The notes beneath the pieces are model-generated. The model worked only from the letters and a program-made list of their open reading frames with translations. It did not search any database and was not told where the DNA came from. The position numbers and the translations under genes were made by a program. Source: Leclercia adecarboxylata (GTDB taxonomy: Bacteria; Pseudomonadota; Gammaproteobacteria; Enterobacterales; Enterobacteriaceae). Taken from it: a DNA stretch of 64,000 bases. The stretch lies in the NCBI GenBank assembly GCA_002360945.1, contig DERO01000022.1, forward strand, positions 33,917-97,916, given 5' to 3'. This document shows positions 18,865 to 27,554 of the stretch, one piece after another (position 1 is the first letter of the stretch; each line of letters opens with the position of its first letter).

Positions 18865-19935
18865 ATGGCAGGTTTAAAATTACAGGCAGTCACTAAAAGC
18901 TGGGATGGCAAAACCCAGGTCATTCAGCCGCTCACGCTCGACGTGGCAGACGGGGAGTTCATCGTGATGGTCGGCCCGTCCGGCTGCGGCAAATCCACCC
19001 TGCTGCGCATGGTCGCCGGGCTGGAGCGCGTCACTTCGGGCGATATCTGGATTGACCGCCAGCGCGTTACCGAGATGGAGCCGAAAGATCGCGGCATCGC
19101 GATGGTGTTCCAGAACTACGCCCTCTACCCGCACATGAGCGTGGAGGAGAACATGGCCTGGGGACTGAAAATCCGCGGGATGGGCAAAAGCCATATCGAC
19201 GAGCGCGTCAAAGAGGCGGCGCGCATTCTGGAGCTGGACGGCCTGTTAAAACGCCGACCGCGTGAACTCTCGGGCGGCCAGCGCCAGCGCGTGGCGATGG
19301 GTCGCGCCATCGTGCGCGATCCGGCGGTGTTCCTGTTTGACGAACCGCTCTCCAACCTCGACGCCAAGCTGCGCGTGCAGATGCGCCTTGAGCTGCAGCA
19401 CCTGCACCGTCGACTGAAAACCACCTCTCTGTACGTCACCCACGATCAGGTGGAAGCCATGACCCTCGCCCAGCGGGTGATGGTGATGAACAAAGGCATT
19501 GCCGAGCAGATTGGCACCCCGGTGGAGGTGTATGAAAAGCCCGCCAGCCGCTTTGTGGCGAGCTTTATCGGCAGCCCGGCGATGAACCTGCTGGAGGGGC
19601 GCATCAGCACTGCGGGTACCCATTTTGAACTGGAGAGCGGCATGGCGCTGCCGATCAACTGGTTCTATCGCGGCTATGCCGGACGCAAGATGACGCTGGG
19701 TATCCGCCCGGAACATATTGCGCTAAGCTCCCAGTCGGCAGGCGGGGTGCCGCTGGTAATGGACACCCTTGAGATGCTGGGTGCCGATAACCTGGCGCAC
19801 GGACGCTGGGGCGAGCAGAAGCTGGTGGTGCGCATGTCGCATCAGGAGCGCCCGCAAGCGGGCAGCACGCTGTGGCTGCATCTGCCGGAAAATCATCTGC
19901 ACTTATTTGATGGCGAAACAGGACAACGCGTATGA
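18865..19935 (+). CDS. ugpC: Glycerol-3-phosphate ABC ATPase UgpC
   Basis: A 356-residue ATPase, a MalK relative. It shows Walker [10 protein letters not shown] near 37-45, signature [16 protein letters not shown] near 134, Walker [14 protein letters not shown] and a C-terminal regulatory TOBE domain (about 240-356, with GIRPEHIAL). The open frame extends upstream into ugpE, but the ATG at 18865 gives the family start [13 protein letters not shown] and length. Confidence 0.96.
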   Translation: MAGLKLQAVTKSWDGKTQVIQPLTLDVADGEFIVMVGPSGCGKSTLLRMVAGLERVTSGDIWIDRQRVTEMEPKDRGIAMVFQNYALYPHMSVEENMAWGLKIRGMGKSHIDERVKEAARILELDGLLKRRPRELSGGQRQRVAMGRAIVRDPAVFLFDEPLSNLDAKLRVQMRLELQHLHRRLKTTSLYVTHDQVEAMTLAQRVMVMNKGIAEQIGTPVEVYEKPASRFVASFIGSPAMNLLEGRISTAGTHFELESGMALPINWFYRGYAGRKMTLGIRPEHIALSSQSAGGVPLVMDTLEMLGADNLAHGRWGEQKLVVRMSHQERPQAGSTLWLHLPENHLHLFDGETGQRV

Positions 19936-20672
19936 GTTACTGGCCTTATCCCCACATCGTCGCCCACCGTGGCGGCGGTAAACTGGCACCCGAGAACACC
20001 CTGGCGGCGATTGACGTTGGTGCGCGCTACGGCCACACCATGATCGAATTCGACGCCAAGCTGTCGCAGGATGGCGAGATCTTTCTGCTGCACGATGACA
20101 ACCTCGAGCGCACCAGCAACGGCTGGGGCGTGGCGGGCAACCTGCCGTGGCGCGATCTGCTGAAGGTCGATGCCGGAAGCTGGTTTGGCAAAGAGTTCAA
20201 AGGCGAGCCGCTGCCGCTGCTGGCCGGGGTGGCCGACCGCTGTCGGAAGCTAAGGATGATGGCCAATATCGAAATCAAACCGACCACCGGCACCGGGCCG
20301 CTCACCGGCAAGGTGATTGCGCTGGCCGCGCGTGAGCTGTGGGAGGGGATGACCGCTCCGCTGCTGTCTTCCTTTGAGATCGACGCGCTGGAAGCGGCGC
20401 AGACGGCGGCACCCGAGCTGCCGCGCGGTTTATTGCTGGATGAGTGGCGCGAAGACTGGCGCGAGCTGACCAGCCGGCTGGGCTGCGTGTCGATTCACCT
20501 CAACCATCGCCTGCTGGATGAGGCGCGGGTGAAAGCGATTAAGGCCGCCGGTTTGCATATCCTGGTCTATACCGTTAACCAGCCCCAGCGGGCAGCAGAG
20601 CTGCTGCGCTGGGGCGTGGATAGCATCTGTACCGATGCGATTGACCTGATCGGTCCGGACTTTCAGCCCTAA
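19932..20672 (+). CDS. ugpQ: Cytoplasmic glycerophosphodiester phosphodiesterase UgpQ
   Basis: A 246-residue GDPD-family enzyme that hydrolyses imported glycerophosphodiesters to glycerol-3-phosphate and an alcohol. It shows the catalytic [12 protein letters not shown] at about residues 12-23, [10 protein letters not shown] with the metal-binding acidic residues, LLHDD with the second catalytic His, and NIEIKPT. It overlaps ugpC by four bases and ends overlapping the convergent yhhA stop by three bases. Confidence 0.96.
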   Translation: MSYWPYPHIVAHRGGGKLAPENTLAAIDVGARYGHTMIEFDAKLSQDGEIFLLHDDNLERTSNGWGVAGNLPWRDLLKVDAGSWFGKEFKGEPLPLLAGVADRCRKLRMMANIEIKPTTGTGPLTGKVIALAARELWEGMTAPLLSSFEIDALEAAQTAAPELPRGLLLDEWREDWRELTSRLGCVSIHLNHRLLDEARVKAIKAAGLHILVYTVNQPQRAAELLRWGVDSICTDAIDLIGPDFQP

Positions 20673-21046
20673 GGGTTATTCAGCATAGAGCCGTTCTGCT
20701 GCTGCGGCAGCATATGTTGCTGCTGCACGCCGCCCGACGACTCTACGCCGCTCAGCATCCCGCCGCTGGTGTTAGGCAGAACCTGCACCCCCGGCTGGCT
20801 CTGCTGAACCCGCAGGGTATTGTTGTTCATCTGCGTTTGCAGATGCTGCTGCTGAACGCGGGTCTGCGTCTGCAGTTGCTGATTGAGCATCCCTGTCTGC
20901 TGCTGCTGCTGGATCATCATCTGATTTTGCATCCGCTGCTGGCTGGGGTTTTCATAGCCCGGCTGGTTGGGGTTGTTCAGGGTGTTGATGGGCTGCGCAA
21001 GCACGGCAAACGGCAGTAACGCCGCAACAAGAATCAGTCGTTTCAT
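20669..21046 (-). CDS. yhhA: DUF2756 Gln-rich exported protein YhhA
   Basis: A 125-residue protein with a Sec signal peptide ([17 protein letters not shown], cleavage near residue 17). The mature part is dominated by Gln, Asn and Met (for example [20 protein letters not shown]). It matches YhhA, a periplasmic protein of unknown function. The E. coli protein is slightly longer, and length differences are expected in such repeats. It converges with ugpQ and overlaps its stop. Confidence 0.85.
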   Translation of the reverse strand: MKRLILVAALLPFAVLAQPINTLNNPNQPGYENPSQQRMQNQMMIQQQQQTGMLNQQLQTQTRVQQQHLQTQMNNNTLRVQQSQPGVQVLPNTSGGMLSGVESSGGVQQQHMLPQQQNGSMLNNP

Positions 21047-21168
21047 TGTTACTCCCTCCTTCTGAGGCCTCCTTTAAGTTTACCTCGGATCCCGCACTAC
21101 GATGATTTTTTAAGAGTTATGAACCAGGCTTAAGCGGGAGCATGAGTCCCTGTACCTGGAGAATAACA

Positions 21169-22914
21169 ATGATGAAACCAACGTTTTTACGCTGGGTAGC
21201 GATTGCTGCCCTGACGGCAGGCGGTACGTTTTGCGTGGCAGCGAATCCGCCTGCCGCGCCCCCGGTCTCCTACGGCGTGGAAGAAGATGTGTTCCATCCC
21301 GTGCGAGCGCAGAAGGGGATGGTCTCTTCGGTTGATGCCCTCGCCACCCAGGTCGGGGTGGATATCCTCAAGCAGGGCGGTAATGCGGTGGATGCGGCGG
21401 TGGCGGTCGGCTATGCGCTGGCGGTGACGCACCCGCAGGCGGGTAACCTCGGCGGCGGCGGTTTTATGATGCTGCGTACCAAAGATGGCACCACCACGGC
21501 AATCGACTTCCGTGAAATGGCACCCTCCCAGGCCACGCGCGACATGTTCCTCGACGACCAGGGCAACGCCGACAGTAAAAAATCCCTCACCTCCCATCTG
21601 GCGACCGGCACACCGGGTACGGTAGCGGGCTTCTCGCTGGCACTGGATAAGTACGGCACCCTGCCGCTGAACAAAGTGGTGCAGCCGGCCATCAAGCTGG
21701 CGCGCGACGGCTTTGAGGTCAACGACGCTCTGGCCGACGATCTGAAAACCTACGGCAGCGAAGTGATCCCCAACCATGAGAACAGTAAAGCGATCTTCTG
21801 GAAGGAGGGCGAGCCGCTGAAGAAGGGCGACAAGCTGGTGCAGACCAACCTCGCCAAAAGTCTGGAGATGATTGCCGAAAATGGCCCGGACGCCTTCTAT
21901 AAAGGGGTGATTGCCGACCAGATTGCCGAAGAGATGAGCAAGAACGGCGGGCTGATCACCAAAGCCGATCTCGCGGAGTACAAAGCCGTGGAGCGCTCGC
22001 CGATTAGCGGCGACTATCGCGGGTATCAGGTCTACTCCATGCCGCCGCCGTCCTCGGGCGGGATCCACATCGTGCAGATCCTCAACATCCTCGAAAACTT
22101 CGATATGCATAAATTTGGTTTCGGCAGCGCGGATACCCTGCAGGTGATGGCCGAGGCGGAGAAATATGCCTACGCCGACCGTTCGGAGTATCTGGGCGAC
22201 CCGGACTTCGTCAAGGTGCCGTGGCAGGCGCTGACCAATAAAGCCTATGCCAAGACCCTGGCCGATCAGATCGATATCAACAAAGCCAAACCCTCGAGCG
22301 AGATCCGTCCGGGCAAACTGGAACCGTACGAGAGCAACCAGACTACCCACTTCTCGGTGGTGGATAAAGACGGTAACGCGGTGGCGGTGACCTACACGCT
22401 GAATACCACTTTCGGCACCGGGATCGTGGCGGGCAACAGCGGCATTCTGCTCAACAACGAGATGGATGACTTCTCCGCCAAGCCGGGCGTGCCGAACGTC
22501 TACGGGCTGGTGGGCGGGGATGCCAACGCCGTAGGGCCGAAGAAGCGTCCCCTGTCGTCGATGTCACCGACCATCGTGGTGAAAGACGGCAAAACCTGGC
22601 TGGTGACCGGCAGTCCTGGCGGCAGCCGCATTATCACCACCGTGCTACAGATGGTGGTCAACAGCATCGATTACGGGATGAACGTGGCAGAGGCCACCAA
22701 CGCCCCGCGCTTCCATCACCAGTGGCTGCCGGATGAGCTGCGGGTGGAGAAGGGCTTTAGCCCGGATACGCTGAAGCTGCTTGAGCAACGCGGGCAAAAA
22801 GTGGCAGTGAAAGAGGCGATGGGCAGCACCCAGAGCATTATGGTCGGGCCGGATGGCGCGCTGTATGGCGCATCGGATCCGCGCACGCCAGGGGATTTAA
22901 CGGCGGGGTATTAA
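21169..22914 (+). CDS. ggt: Gamma-glutamyltranspeptidase Ggt
   Basis: A 581-residue periplasmic Ntn-hydrolase that cleaves glutathione and other gamma-glutamyl compounds. A signal peptide (MMKPTFLRWVAIAALTAGGT and following) precedes the large subunit. Autocleavage in the family occurs before the second Thr of NQTTHFSVVD (about residue 392), which becomes the nucleophile of the small subunit. GNLGGGGFM, PLSSMSPT and SPGGSRI are also visible. The start at 21169 is chosen for the GGAG at 21158-21161 and the family N-terminus; in-frame codons upstream are not signal-like. Confidence 0.95.
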   Translation: MMKPTFLRWVAIAALTAGGTFCVAANPPAAPPVSYGVEEDVFHPVRAQKGMVSSVDALATQVGVDILKQGGNAVDAAVAVGYALAVTHPQAGNLGGGGFMMLRTKDGTTTAIDFREMAPSQATRDMFLDDQGNADSKKSLTSHLATGTPGTVAGFSLALDKYGTLPLNKVVQPAIKLARDGFEVNDALADDLKTYGSEVIPNHENSKAIFWKEGEPLKKGDKLVQTNLAKSLEMIAENGPDAFYKGVIADQIAEEMSKNGGLITKADLAEYKAVERSPISGDYRGYQVYSMPPPSSGGIHIVQILNILENFDMHKFGFGSADTLQVMAEAEKYAYADRSEYLGDPDFVKVPWQALTNKAYAKTLADQIDINKAKPSSEIRPGKLEPYESNQTTHFSVVDKDGNAVAVTYTLNTTFGTGIVAGNSGILLNNEMDDFSAKPGVPNVYGLVGGDANAVGPKKRPLSSMSPTIVVKDGKTWLVTGSPGGSRIITTVLQMVVNSIDYGMNVAEATNAPRFHHQWLPDELRVEKGFSPDTLKLLEQRGQKVAVKEAMGSTQSIMVGPDGALYGASDPRTPGDLTAGY

Positions 22915-22921
22915 ATCTTTT

Positions 22922-22944
22922 ACCTCTCCCCAATGGGGAGAGGT
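22922..22944. terminator. Bidirectional terminator between ggt and yhhY
   Basis: ACCTCTCCCC (22922-22931) and GGGGAGAGGT (22935-22944) form a perfect 10-bp stem with an AAT loop between two convergent genes. It is related to the CCCTCTCC repeat family of this genome. It has no long T-run. Confidence 0.65.
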
Positions 22945-22952
22945 ATCCATGC

Positions 22953-23441
22953 TTACTTCATCCGCGCCATAAAGTGCGCATCCACAAACTCGCCGTTACG
23001 CAGGGCGAACTTCTTCCCGGTGCCTTCCACCACAAAGCCGTATTTACGATACAGGGCGATGGCGGAAGCATTGTCGACAAACACCGTCAGCTCAATGCGT
23101 TCGATGCGCAGCCAGTTGTCGCACAGGTTGATCATCTCGCGCATTAACGCGCTGCCTGCGCCGTGGCCCTGCACCGCAGCTGAAACACCGATCCCGAACG
23201 TCGCCACATGACTGCGGCGTGGATTTTCCATCACGTCCAGCACCAGATGACCGATAACCTGTCCGTCCAGGCAGGCCACCAACTGGCGTCTGCCGGGTTT
23301 TTGCGCGACACGTTCCTTCCACATGTCCATCGAAGGGTGAGGAAGTTGTAGAGTATCGTGATACACCCCTGGATGGGCGTTAATCAGGCGTAAAGCTTCG
23401 GCATCGGCGGCTTCAACGTGGCGTATCACTATCTCACTCAT
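22953..23441 (-). CDS. aaaT: L-amino acid N-acetyltransferase AaaT (YhhY)
   Basis: A 162-residue GNAT acetyltransferase that in E. coli acetylates amino acids such as phenylalanine and methionine. It starts MSEIVIRHVEAADAEALRL. The acetyl-CoA-binding motif region AAVQGHGAGSALMREMINLC (about 87-106) and the C-terminal FVDNASAIALYRKYGF are present. It lies between ggt and ryhB, as in E. coli, where the gene is called yhhY. Confidence 0.9.
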   Translation of the reverse strand: MSEIVIRHVEAADAEALRLINAHPGVYHDTLQLPHPSMDMWKERVAQKPGRRQLVACLDGQVIGHLVLDVMENPRRSHVATFGIGVSAAVQGHGAGSALMREMINLCDNWLRIERIELTVFVDNASAIALYRKYGFVVEGTGKKFALRNGEFVDAHFMARMK

Positions 23442-23535
23442 TCCTTCTTCCTCAGTCAGTTAGGTTCCCTTTCAACATCCATGAGTTTGAAATGTGAGTC
23501 AACCAGCATTTTTTGCAAAAAATGAGTGGACAAGT

Positions 23536-23556
23536 GCGAATGAGAATGATTATTAT
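23536..23556 (+). promoter_or_regulatory. Fur box and promoter of ryhB
   Basis: The 19-bp site at 23536-23554 (GCGAATGAGAATGATTATT) matches the Fur consensus at 14 positions and is nearly identical to the E. coli ryhB operator. The -10 TATTAT lies at 23551-23556 within it. Iron-loaded Fur would repress; iron starvation releases the promoter. Confidence 0.9.
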
Positions 23557-23562
23557 TGTCCT

Positions 23563-23656
23563 GCATTCAGGAAGACCTCTACGGAAACCTGAAAGCACGA
23601 CATTGCTCACATTGCTTCCAGTATTATTTTAGCCAGCTTATCGCTGGCTTTTTTTT
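23563..23656 (+). ncRNA. ryhB: RyhB small RNA
   Basis: About 94 nt. The core GAAAGCACGACATTGCTCAC followed by ATTGCTTCCAGTATTA is identical to E. coli RyhB, including the seed that pairs with sodB, sdhC and other iron-using mRNAs. It ends in the Rho-independent hairpin AGCCAGC (23631-23637) / GCTGGCT (23643-23649) and eight T. RyhB acts with Hfq to repress non-essential iron proteins when iron is short. The 5' end is placed by analogy with E. coli. The position between yhhY and yhhX matches K-12. Confidence 0.95.
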
Positions 23657-23658
23657 GC

Positions 23659-24309
23659 CTAAAGCTTTTGCAGCGGCACGAGATCGAGCGGGTCGGGCGT
23701 GCTCTCTTTCATCAGGCCCACCACGTTGGTCTTTTCCGCGACAGCCGGTAGCACCTCCGCCTGGCCGGAGAACAGGCCGCCTTTTTTAACCGCCAGAGTG
23801 CGATAGGCAAGGGTTCCCGTCACCTGGCCATTCTCGCAAATTTCAATCACCTCGCTGCTGCACTGGCCGAGCACCTTGCCATCAACGATCAGCTCCCGGC
23901 AGGTGATATTCCCCTCCACCTGACCCCCACGCATGATCTTGATCAGGCTCTCTCTGGAGTCGATATTGCCGATTAGCGTCCCGTGAACGTAGACGTGACC
24001 GCCGGAAACGACGTTGCCTTCGAAGCGCACATCGCTGGCGATAACGGTAGTGCCGTGTTTCTCCGTGGCGGTGGGCTCTTTTTCAATCACCGGTACCGGG
24101 GGAAGGATGATTTCTGGCTTGCCAGCCTCGGGGGTTTTACTCTTTTTAAACATGATCTTGACCTGATTAAGTAAAAGGGAGATGCCAAAGCTCAGCAGGG
24201 ACACTGCAGCGAACAGCCACGTCAGGAAGGGGGCGCCTGAGCACCAGGCAACCAGGGCGAGCAGCCAGAAGAGAAGGGCGCTATTTAACGCGAGATATTT
24301 TCTGTCCAT
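23659..24309 (-). CDS. Bactofilin-domain (polymer-forming cytoskeletal) membrane protein
   Basis: A 216-residue protein. Two hydrophobic helices (about 7-25 and 29-48, LNSALLFWLLALVAWCSGAP and following) precede a Lys/Glu/Pro linker. A beta-helix-like bactofilin/DUF583 domain follows at about 90-180, with repeating steps such as DVRFEGNVVSGGHVYVHGTL, GNIDSRESLIKIMRGGQVEG and GNITCRELIVDGKVLGQ. Bactofilins self-assemble into filaments that position wall enzymes or chromosome proteins; the role in enterics is unclear. E. coli K-12 has no gene at this place. Its stop codon is two bases from the end of convergent ryhB. Confidence 0.82.
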   Translation of the reverse strand: MDRKYLALNSALLFWLLALVAWCSGAPFLTWLFAAVSLLSFGISLLLNQVKIMFKKSKTPEAGKPEIILPPVPVIEKEPTATEKHGTTVIASDVRFEGNVVSGGHVYVHGTLIGNIDSRESLIKIMRGGQVEGNITCRELIVDGKVLGQCSSEVIEICENGQVTGTLAYRTLAVKKGGLFSGQAEVLPAVAEKTNVVGLMKESTPDPLDLVPLQKL

Positions 24310-24373
24310 AGAAAATGAGCGCGACTCCTTTCGCGGGCATGGGGTTTTGGCCGTCCCCTTATCCTGGTAATTT

Positions 24374-24397
24374 CGGTCAGGATCAAGGTCCTGACCG
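24374..24397. repeat. Inverted repeat upstream of yhhX
   Basis: CGGTCAGGA (24374-24382) and TCCTGACCG (24389-24397) form a perfect 9-bp stem with a TCAAGG loop, in the gap between the divergent bactofilin gene and yhhX. It could be an operator or a leader hairpin. No T-run follows. Confidence 0.55.
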
Positions 24398-24482
24398 CCA
24401 TTTTAGGAATCGTTATAGAAATATATTTCGCCGCCAGGTTGCGCTATGGTTGAAAGCAGAGACCTAAGCCAGGAAAACCACT

Positions 24483-25520
24483 ATGACACTACACTGCGCA
24501 TTTATTGGATTTGGCAAAAGCACCACCCGCTATCACCTTCCGTATGTTCTTACCCGTAAAGCCAGCTGGCATGTGGCGCATATCTACCGCCGCCACCCGA
24601 AACCGGAAGAGCAGTCCCCCCAGTACTCCCATATTCACTTCACCAGCGATCTCGATGAGGTGCTGAACGACCCCGAGGTTAAGCTGGTGATCGTCTGTAC
24701 CCACGCCGACAGCCATTTTGAGTACGCGAAACGCGCTCTGGAAGCCGGTAAAAACGTGCTGGTCGAAAAACCCTTCACCCCGACGATGGCCGAAGCGAAA
24801 GCGCTGTTCGAACTCGCCCGCAGCAAAGGGCTGACCGTAAGCCCGTATCAGAACCGTCGCTTTGACACCTGCTTCCTGACCGCGAAACAGGCGATTGAGA
24901 GCGGCAAGCTGGGCGAGATCGTCGAGTTCGAAAGCCACTTCGATTACTACCGTCCGGTGGCGGAGACCAAACCCGGCCTGCCGCAGGATGGCTCCTTCTA
25001 TGGCCTCGGCGTGCACACCATGGATCAGGTCATCAGCCTGTTTGGCCGTCCGGACCATGTCGCCTACGACATCCGCAGCCTGCGCAATAAAGCCAACCCG
25101 GACGATACCTTCGAAGCCCAGTTGTTCTACGGCGACCTGAAAGCGATCGTCAAAACCAGCCATCTGGTGAAGATCGACTACCCGAAATTCATCGTCCATG
25201 GCACCAAAGGCTCGTTTATCAAGTACGGCATCGACCAGCAGGAGACCAGCCTGAAGGCCAACATTATGCCGGGCGAACCGGGGTTTGCGGCGGATGAGTC
25301 CGTGGGCGTGCTGGAGTACGTTAACGACGCGGGCGTGACGGTGAAAGAGGAGATCAAACCGGGCACCGGCGACTACGGTCAGGTCTACGATGCGCTCTAT
25401 GAGACGCTCACAAAAGGTACCCCTAATTACGTCAAGGAAATTGAAGTGATGACCAACCTGGAAATCCTTGAACGGGCCTTTGAGCAGGCGTCACCTGCCA
25501 CGGTAACCCTTGCCAAATAA
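24483..25520 (+). CDS. yhhX: Gfo/Idh/MocA family oxidoreductase YhhX
   Basis: A 345-residue NAD(P)-dependent oxidoreductase of unknown substrate. It has an N-terminal Rossmann fold (CAFIGFGKSTTRYHLPYVL), then VLVEKPFTP with the family's EKP Lys at about residue 97, and a C-terminal alpha/beta substrate domain containing GSFYGLGVHTMDQ. It is the same length as the E. coli protein. A long hairpin follows the stop. Confidence 0.9.
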   Translation: MTLHCAFIGFGKSTTRYHLPYVLTRKASWHVAHIYRRHPKPEEQSPQYSHIHFTSDLDEVLNDPEVKLVIVCTHADSHFEYAKRALEAGKNVLVEKPFTPTMAEAKALFELARSKGLTVSPYQNRRFDTCFLTAKQAIESGKLGEIVEFESHFDYYRPVAETKPGLPQDGSFYGLGVHTMDQVISLFGRPDHVAYDIRSLRNKANPDDTFEAQLFYGDLKAIVKTSHLVKIDYPKFIVHGTKGSFIKYGIDQQETSLKANIMPGEPGFAADESVGVLEYVNDAGVTVKEEIKPGTGDYGQVYDALYETLTKGTPNYVKEIEVMTNLEILERAFEQASPATVTLAK

Positions 25521-25528
25521 GCCTGAAC

Positions 25529-25569
25529 GACTCCTCTGTACTTGTTCAGATATTTTGAACAGAGGAGTC
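25529..25569. terminator. Hairpin between yhhX and yhhW
   Basis: GACTCCTCTG (25529-25538) pairs with CAGAGGAGTC (25560-25569), and an inner TGTTCA/TGAACA extends the stem. AATTTT follows on the plus strand. It is a likely yhhX terminator, although the palindrome could also serve as an operator for yhhW. Confidence 0.6.
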
Positions 25570-25643
25570 AATTTTCACCCTCTATGATCCCAGGTCGATT
25601 GCGTCCACACTTACTCCATCGAAACGAACTGAGGGTAAAAACA

Positions 25644-26339
25644 ATGATCTTCTTACGCAAAGCAAACGACCGCGGTCACGCAAATCATGGTTGGCTGGAC
25701 TCATGGCACAGCTTCTCGTTTGCCGATTATTATGACCCGAACTTTATGGGTTTCTCGGCACTGCGCGTCATTAACGACGACGTGATCGATGCCGGGCAGG
25801 GCTTTGGTACCCACCCGCACAAAGACATGGAAATCCTGACCTACGTGCTGGACGGTGCCGTTGAGCATCAGGACAGCATGGGTAATAAAGAGCAGGTGCC
25901 GGCAGGCGAGTTCCAGATTATGAGTGCGGGTACCGGGGTGCGTCACTCCGAATACAACCCAAGCAAAACTGACCGCCTGCGTCTGTACCAGATCTGGATC
26001 ATTCCGGAAGCCAAAGGCATCACCCCGCGCTACGAGCAGCGTCGCTTTGACGCCGAGCAGGGAAAACAGCTGGTTCTGTCTCCGGATGCCCGTGACGGCT
26101 CGCTGAAAGTGCATCAGGACATGGAGCTGTACCGCTGGGCGCTGGCGAAAGACGAGCAGTCTGTGCACCAGATCGCCGCGAACCGCAAAGTGTGGATCCA
26201 GGTGGTCAAAGGCGAAGTGACCATCAACGGCACCAAAGCGACCACCAGCGATGGTCTGGCCATCTGGGACGAGCAGGCGATCTCCGTGCATGCCGACAGC
26301 GCCGCTGAAATTCTGCTGTTCGACCTGCCGCCGGTCTAA
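25644..26339 (+). CDS. yhhW: Pirin-family quercetin 2,3-dioxygenase-like protein YhhW
   Basis: A 231-residue bicupin of the pirin family. The E. coli protein has quercetinase activity in vitro; the natural substrate is unknown. Metal-binding residues are visible in GTHPHKDMEILTY (about 55-67) and GTGVRHSEYNP (about 97-107). The frame is open upstream to 25542 through the hairpin region, but the ATG at 25644, after GAGGG, gives MIFLRKANDRGHANHGWLDS and the E. coli length. Confidence 0.93.
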   Translation: MIFLRKANDRGHANHGWLDSWHSFSFADYYDPNFMGFSALRVINDDVIDAGQGFGTHPHKDMEILTYVLDGAVEHQDSMGNKEQVPAGEFQIMSAGTGVRHSEYNPSKTDRLRLYQIWIIPEAKGITPRYEQRRFDAEQGKQLVLSPDARDGSLKVHQDMELYRWALAKDEQSVHQIAANRKVWIQVVKGEVTINGTKATTSDGLAIWDEQAISVHADSAAEILLFDLPPV

Positions 26340-26347
26340 ATAAATAA

Positions 26348-26383
26348 CCAGCCTTCCCCATTGCCAGGGGAAGGTTGGCCTTT
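26348..26383 (+). terminator. yhhW terminator
   Basis: A 12-bp stem (26348-26359 with 26367-26378, arms CCAGCCTTCCCC and GGGGAAGGTTGG, one G-T pair) with an ATTGCCA loop lies just after the yhhW stop and is followed by CCTTTG. Confidence 0.7.
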
Positions 26384-26432
26384 GTCCGTGATAAACTGAG
26401 GGAATCTATCACTACCGGTTTCTCTCAGGACG

Positions 26433-27428
26433 ATGAAAAAGAAAAGACCCGTACTTCAGGATGTAGCCGATCGCGTCGGTGTGACTAAAATGACGGTCAG
26501 CCGTTTCTTACGTAACCCGGAACAGGTTTCCGTGGCGTTACGTGGCAAGATTGCCGCTGCTCTCGATGAACTGGGTTATATCCCCAACCGCGCCCCCGAT
26601 ATTCTCTCCAATGCGACCAGCCGCGCGGTCGGCGTCCTGCTTCCCTCCTTAACCAACCAGGTCTTCGCGGAAGTGCTCCGCGGCATCGAAAGCGTCACCG
26701 ACGCCTTTGGCTATCAGACCATGCTCGCTCACTACGGCTACAAACCGGAACTGGAAGAGGAACGTCTGGAGTCGATGCTCTCCTGGAACATTGACGGCCT
26801 GATCCTGACCGAACGCACCCACACCGCACGCACGCTGAAAATGATCGAAGTGGCGGGCATTCCGGTGGTCGAGCTGATGGACAGCCAGTCGCCGTGCCTC
26901 GACATCGCCGTCGGGTTCGATAACTTCGAAGCCGCCCGCCAGATGACGGCGGCGATCATCGCCCGCGGCCACCGTCATGTCGCCTATCTTGGCGCACGTC
27001 TGGATGAACGTACTATCATCAAACAGAAGGGATACGAGCAGGCGATGCTCGACGCCAACTTAACGCCCTACAGCGTGATGGTCGAGCAGTCCTCCTCCTA
27101 CACCTCCGGCATTGAGCTGATGCGCCAGGCCCGTCGCGAGTATCCGCAGCTTGATGGCATCTTCTGTACCAACGATGACCTCGCGGTAGGCGCCGCCTTT
27201 GAATGCCAGCGTCTGGGGCTTTCTATCCCGGGTGACATGGCGATTGCCGGTTTCCACGGTCACGACATCGGTCAGGTCATGGAGCCGCGTCTGGCGAGCG
27301 TCCTGACTCCGCGTGAGCGCATGGGCCGTATCGGTGCGGAACGCCTGCTGGCGCGCATTCGTGGCGAAACGGTGACGCCTAAAATGTTAGATTTAGGTTT
27401 CACGCTGTCACCAGGTGGATCTATTTAG
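26433..27428 (+). CDS. gntR: Gluconate operon repressor GntR (LacI family)
   Basis: A 331-residue repressor. It has an N-terminal helix-turn-helix VLQDVADRVGVTKMTVSRFL (about 7-26) with the following hinge, and a periplasmic-binding-protein-like sensor domain (from about 60) that binds gluconate. It represses gntK-gntU and gntT, and operators matching its site are found before both (27508-27536, 54923-54937, 55065-55080). The gap to gntK is 126 bp. Confidence 0.95.
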   Translation: MKKKRPVLQDVADRVGVTKMTVSRFLRNPEQVSVALRGKIAAALDELGYIPNRAPDILSNATSRAVGVLLPSLTNQVFAEVLRGIESVTDAFGYQTMLAHYGYKPELEEERLESMLSWNIDGLILTERTHTARTLKMIEVAGIPVVELMDSQSPCLDIAVGFDNFEAARQMTAAIIARGHRHVAYLGARLDERTIIKQKGYEQAMLDANLTPYSVMVEQSSSYTSGIELMRQARREYPQLDGIFCTNDDLAVGAAFECQRLGLSIPGDMAIAGFHGHDIGQVMEPRLASVLTPRERMGRIGAERLLARIRGETVTPKMLDLGFTLSPGGSI

Positions 27429-27434
27429 CGTGAC

Positions 27435-27456
27435 AAGTTTGAACTAGCTCACACTT
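27435..27456 (+). promoter_or_regulatory. CRP site upstream of gntK
   Basis: TTTGA-ACTAGC-TCACA (27438-27453) fits the CRP consensus TGTGA-N6-TCACA at nine of ten positions. E. coli gntKU is activated by cAMP-CRP. Confidence 0.7.
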
Positions 27457-27507
27457 ATTCACTTCGCACACGTTTGGATATTGCTTCTCGTCAGCCCCGG
27501 CAGGACA

Positions 27508-27536
27508 ATGTTACCGATAACTGTTACCCGTAACAA
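27508..27536 (+). promoter_or_regulatory. Double GntR operator before gntK
   Basis: Two overlapping dyads, ATGTTACCGATAACTG (27508-27523) and CTGTTACCCGTAACAA (27521-27536), match the E. coli GntR operator ATGTTACCCGTAACAT. They lie immediately upstream of the gntK start, so bound GntR would block transcription. Confidence 0.85.
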
Positions 27537-27554
27537 TCGACTGAGGGACATACT

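Noticed and set aside
23556..23789. 77-residue plus-strand frame beginning in the ryhB region
   Set aside because: It runs through the RyhB RNA and its terminator, then antisense to the bactofilin gene, and has no ribosome-binding site.
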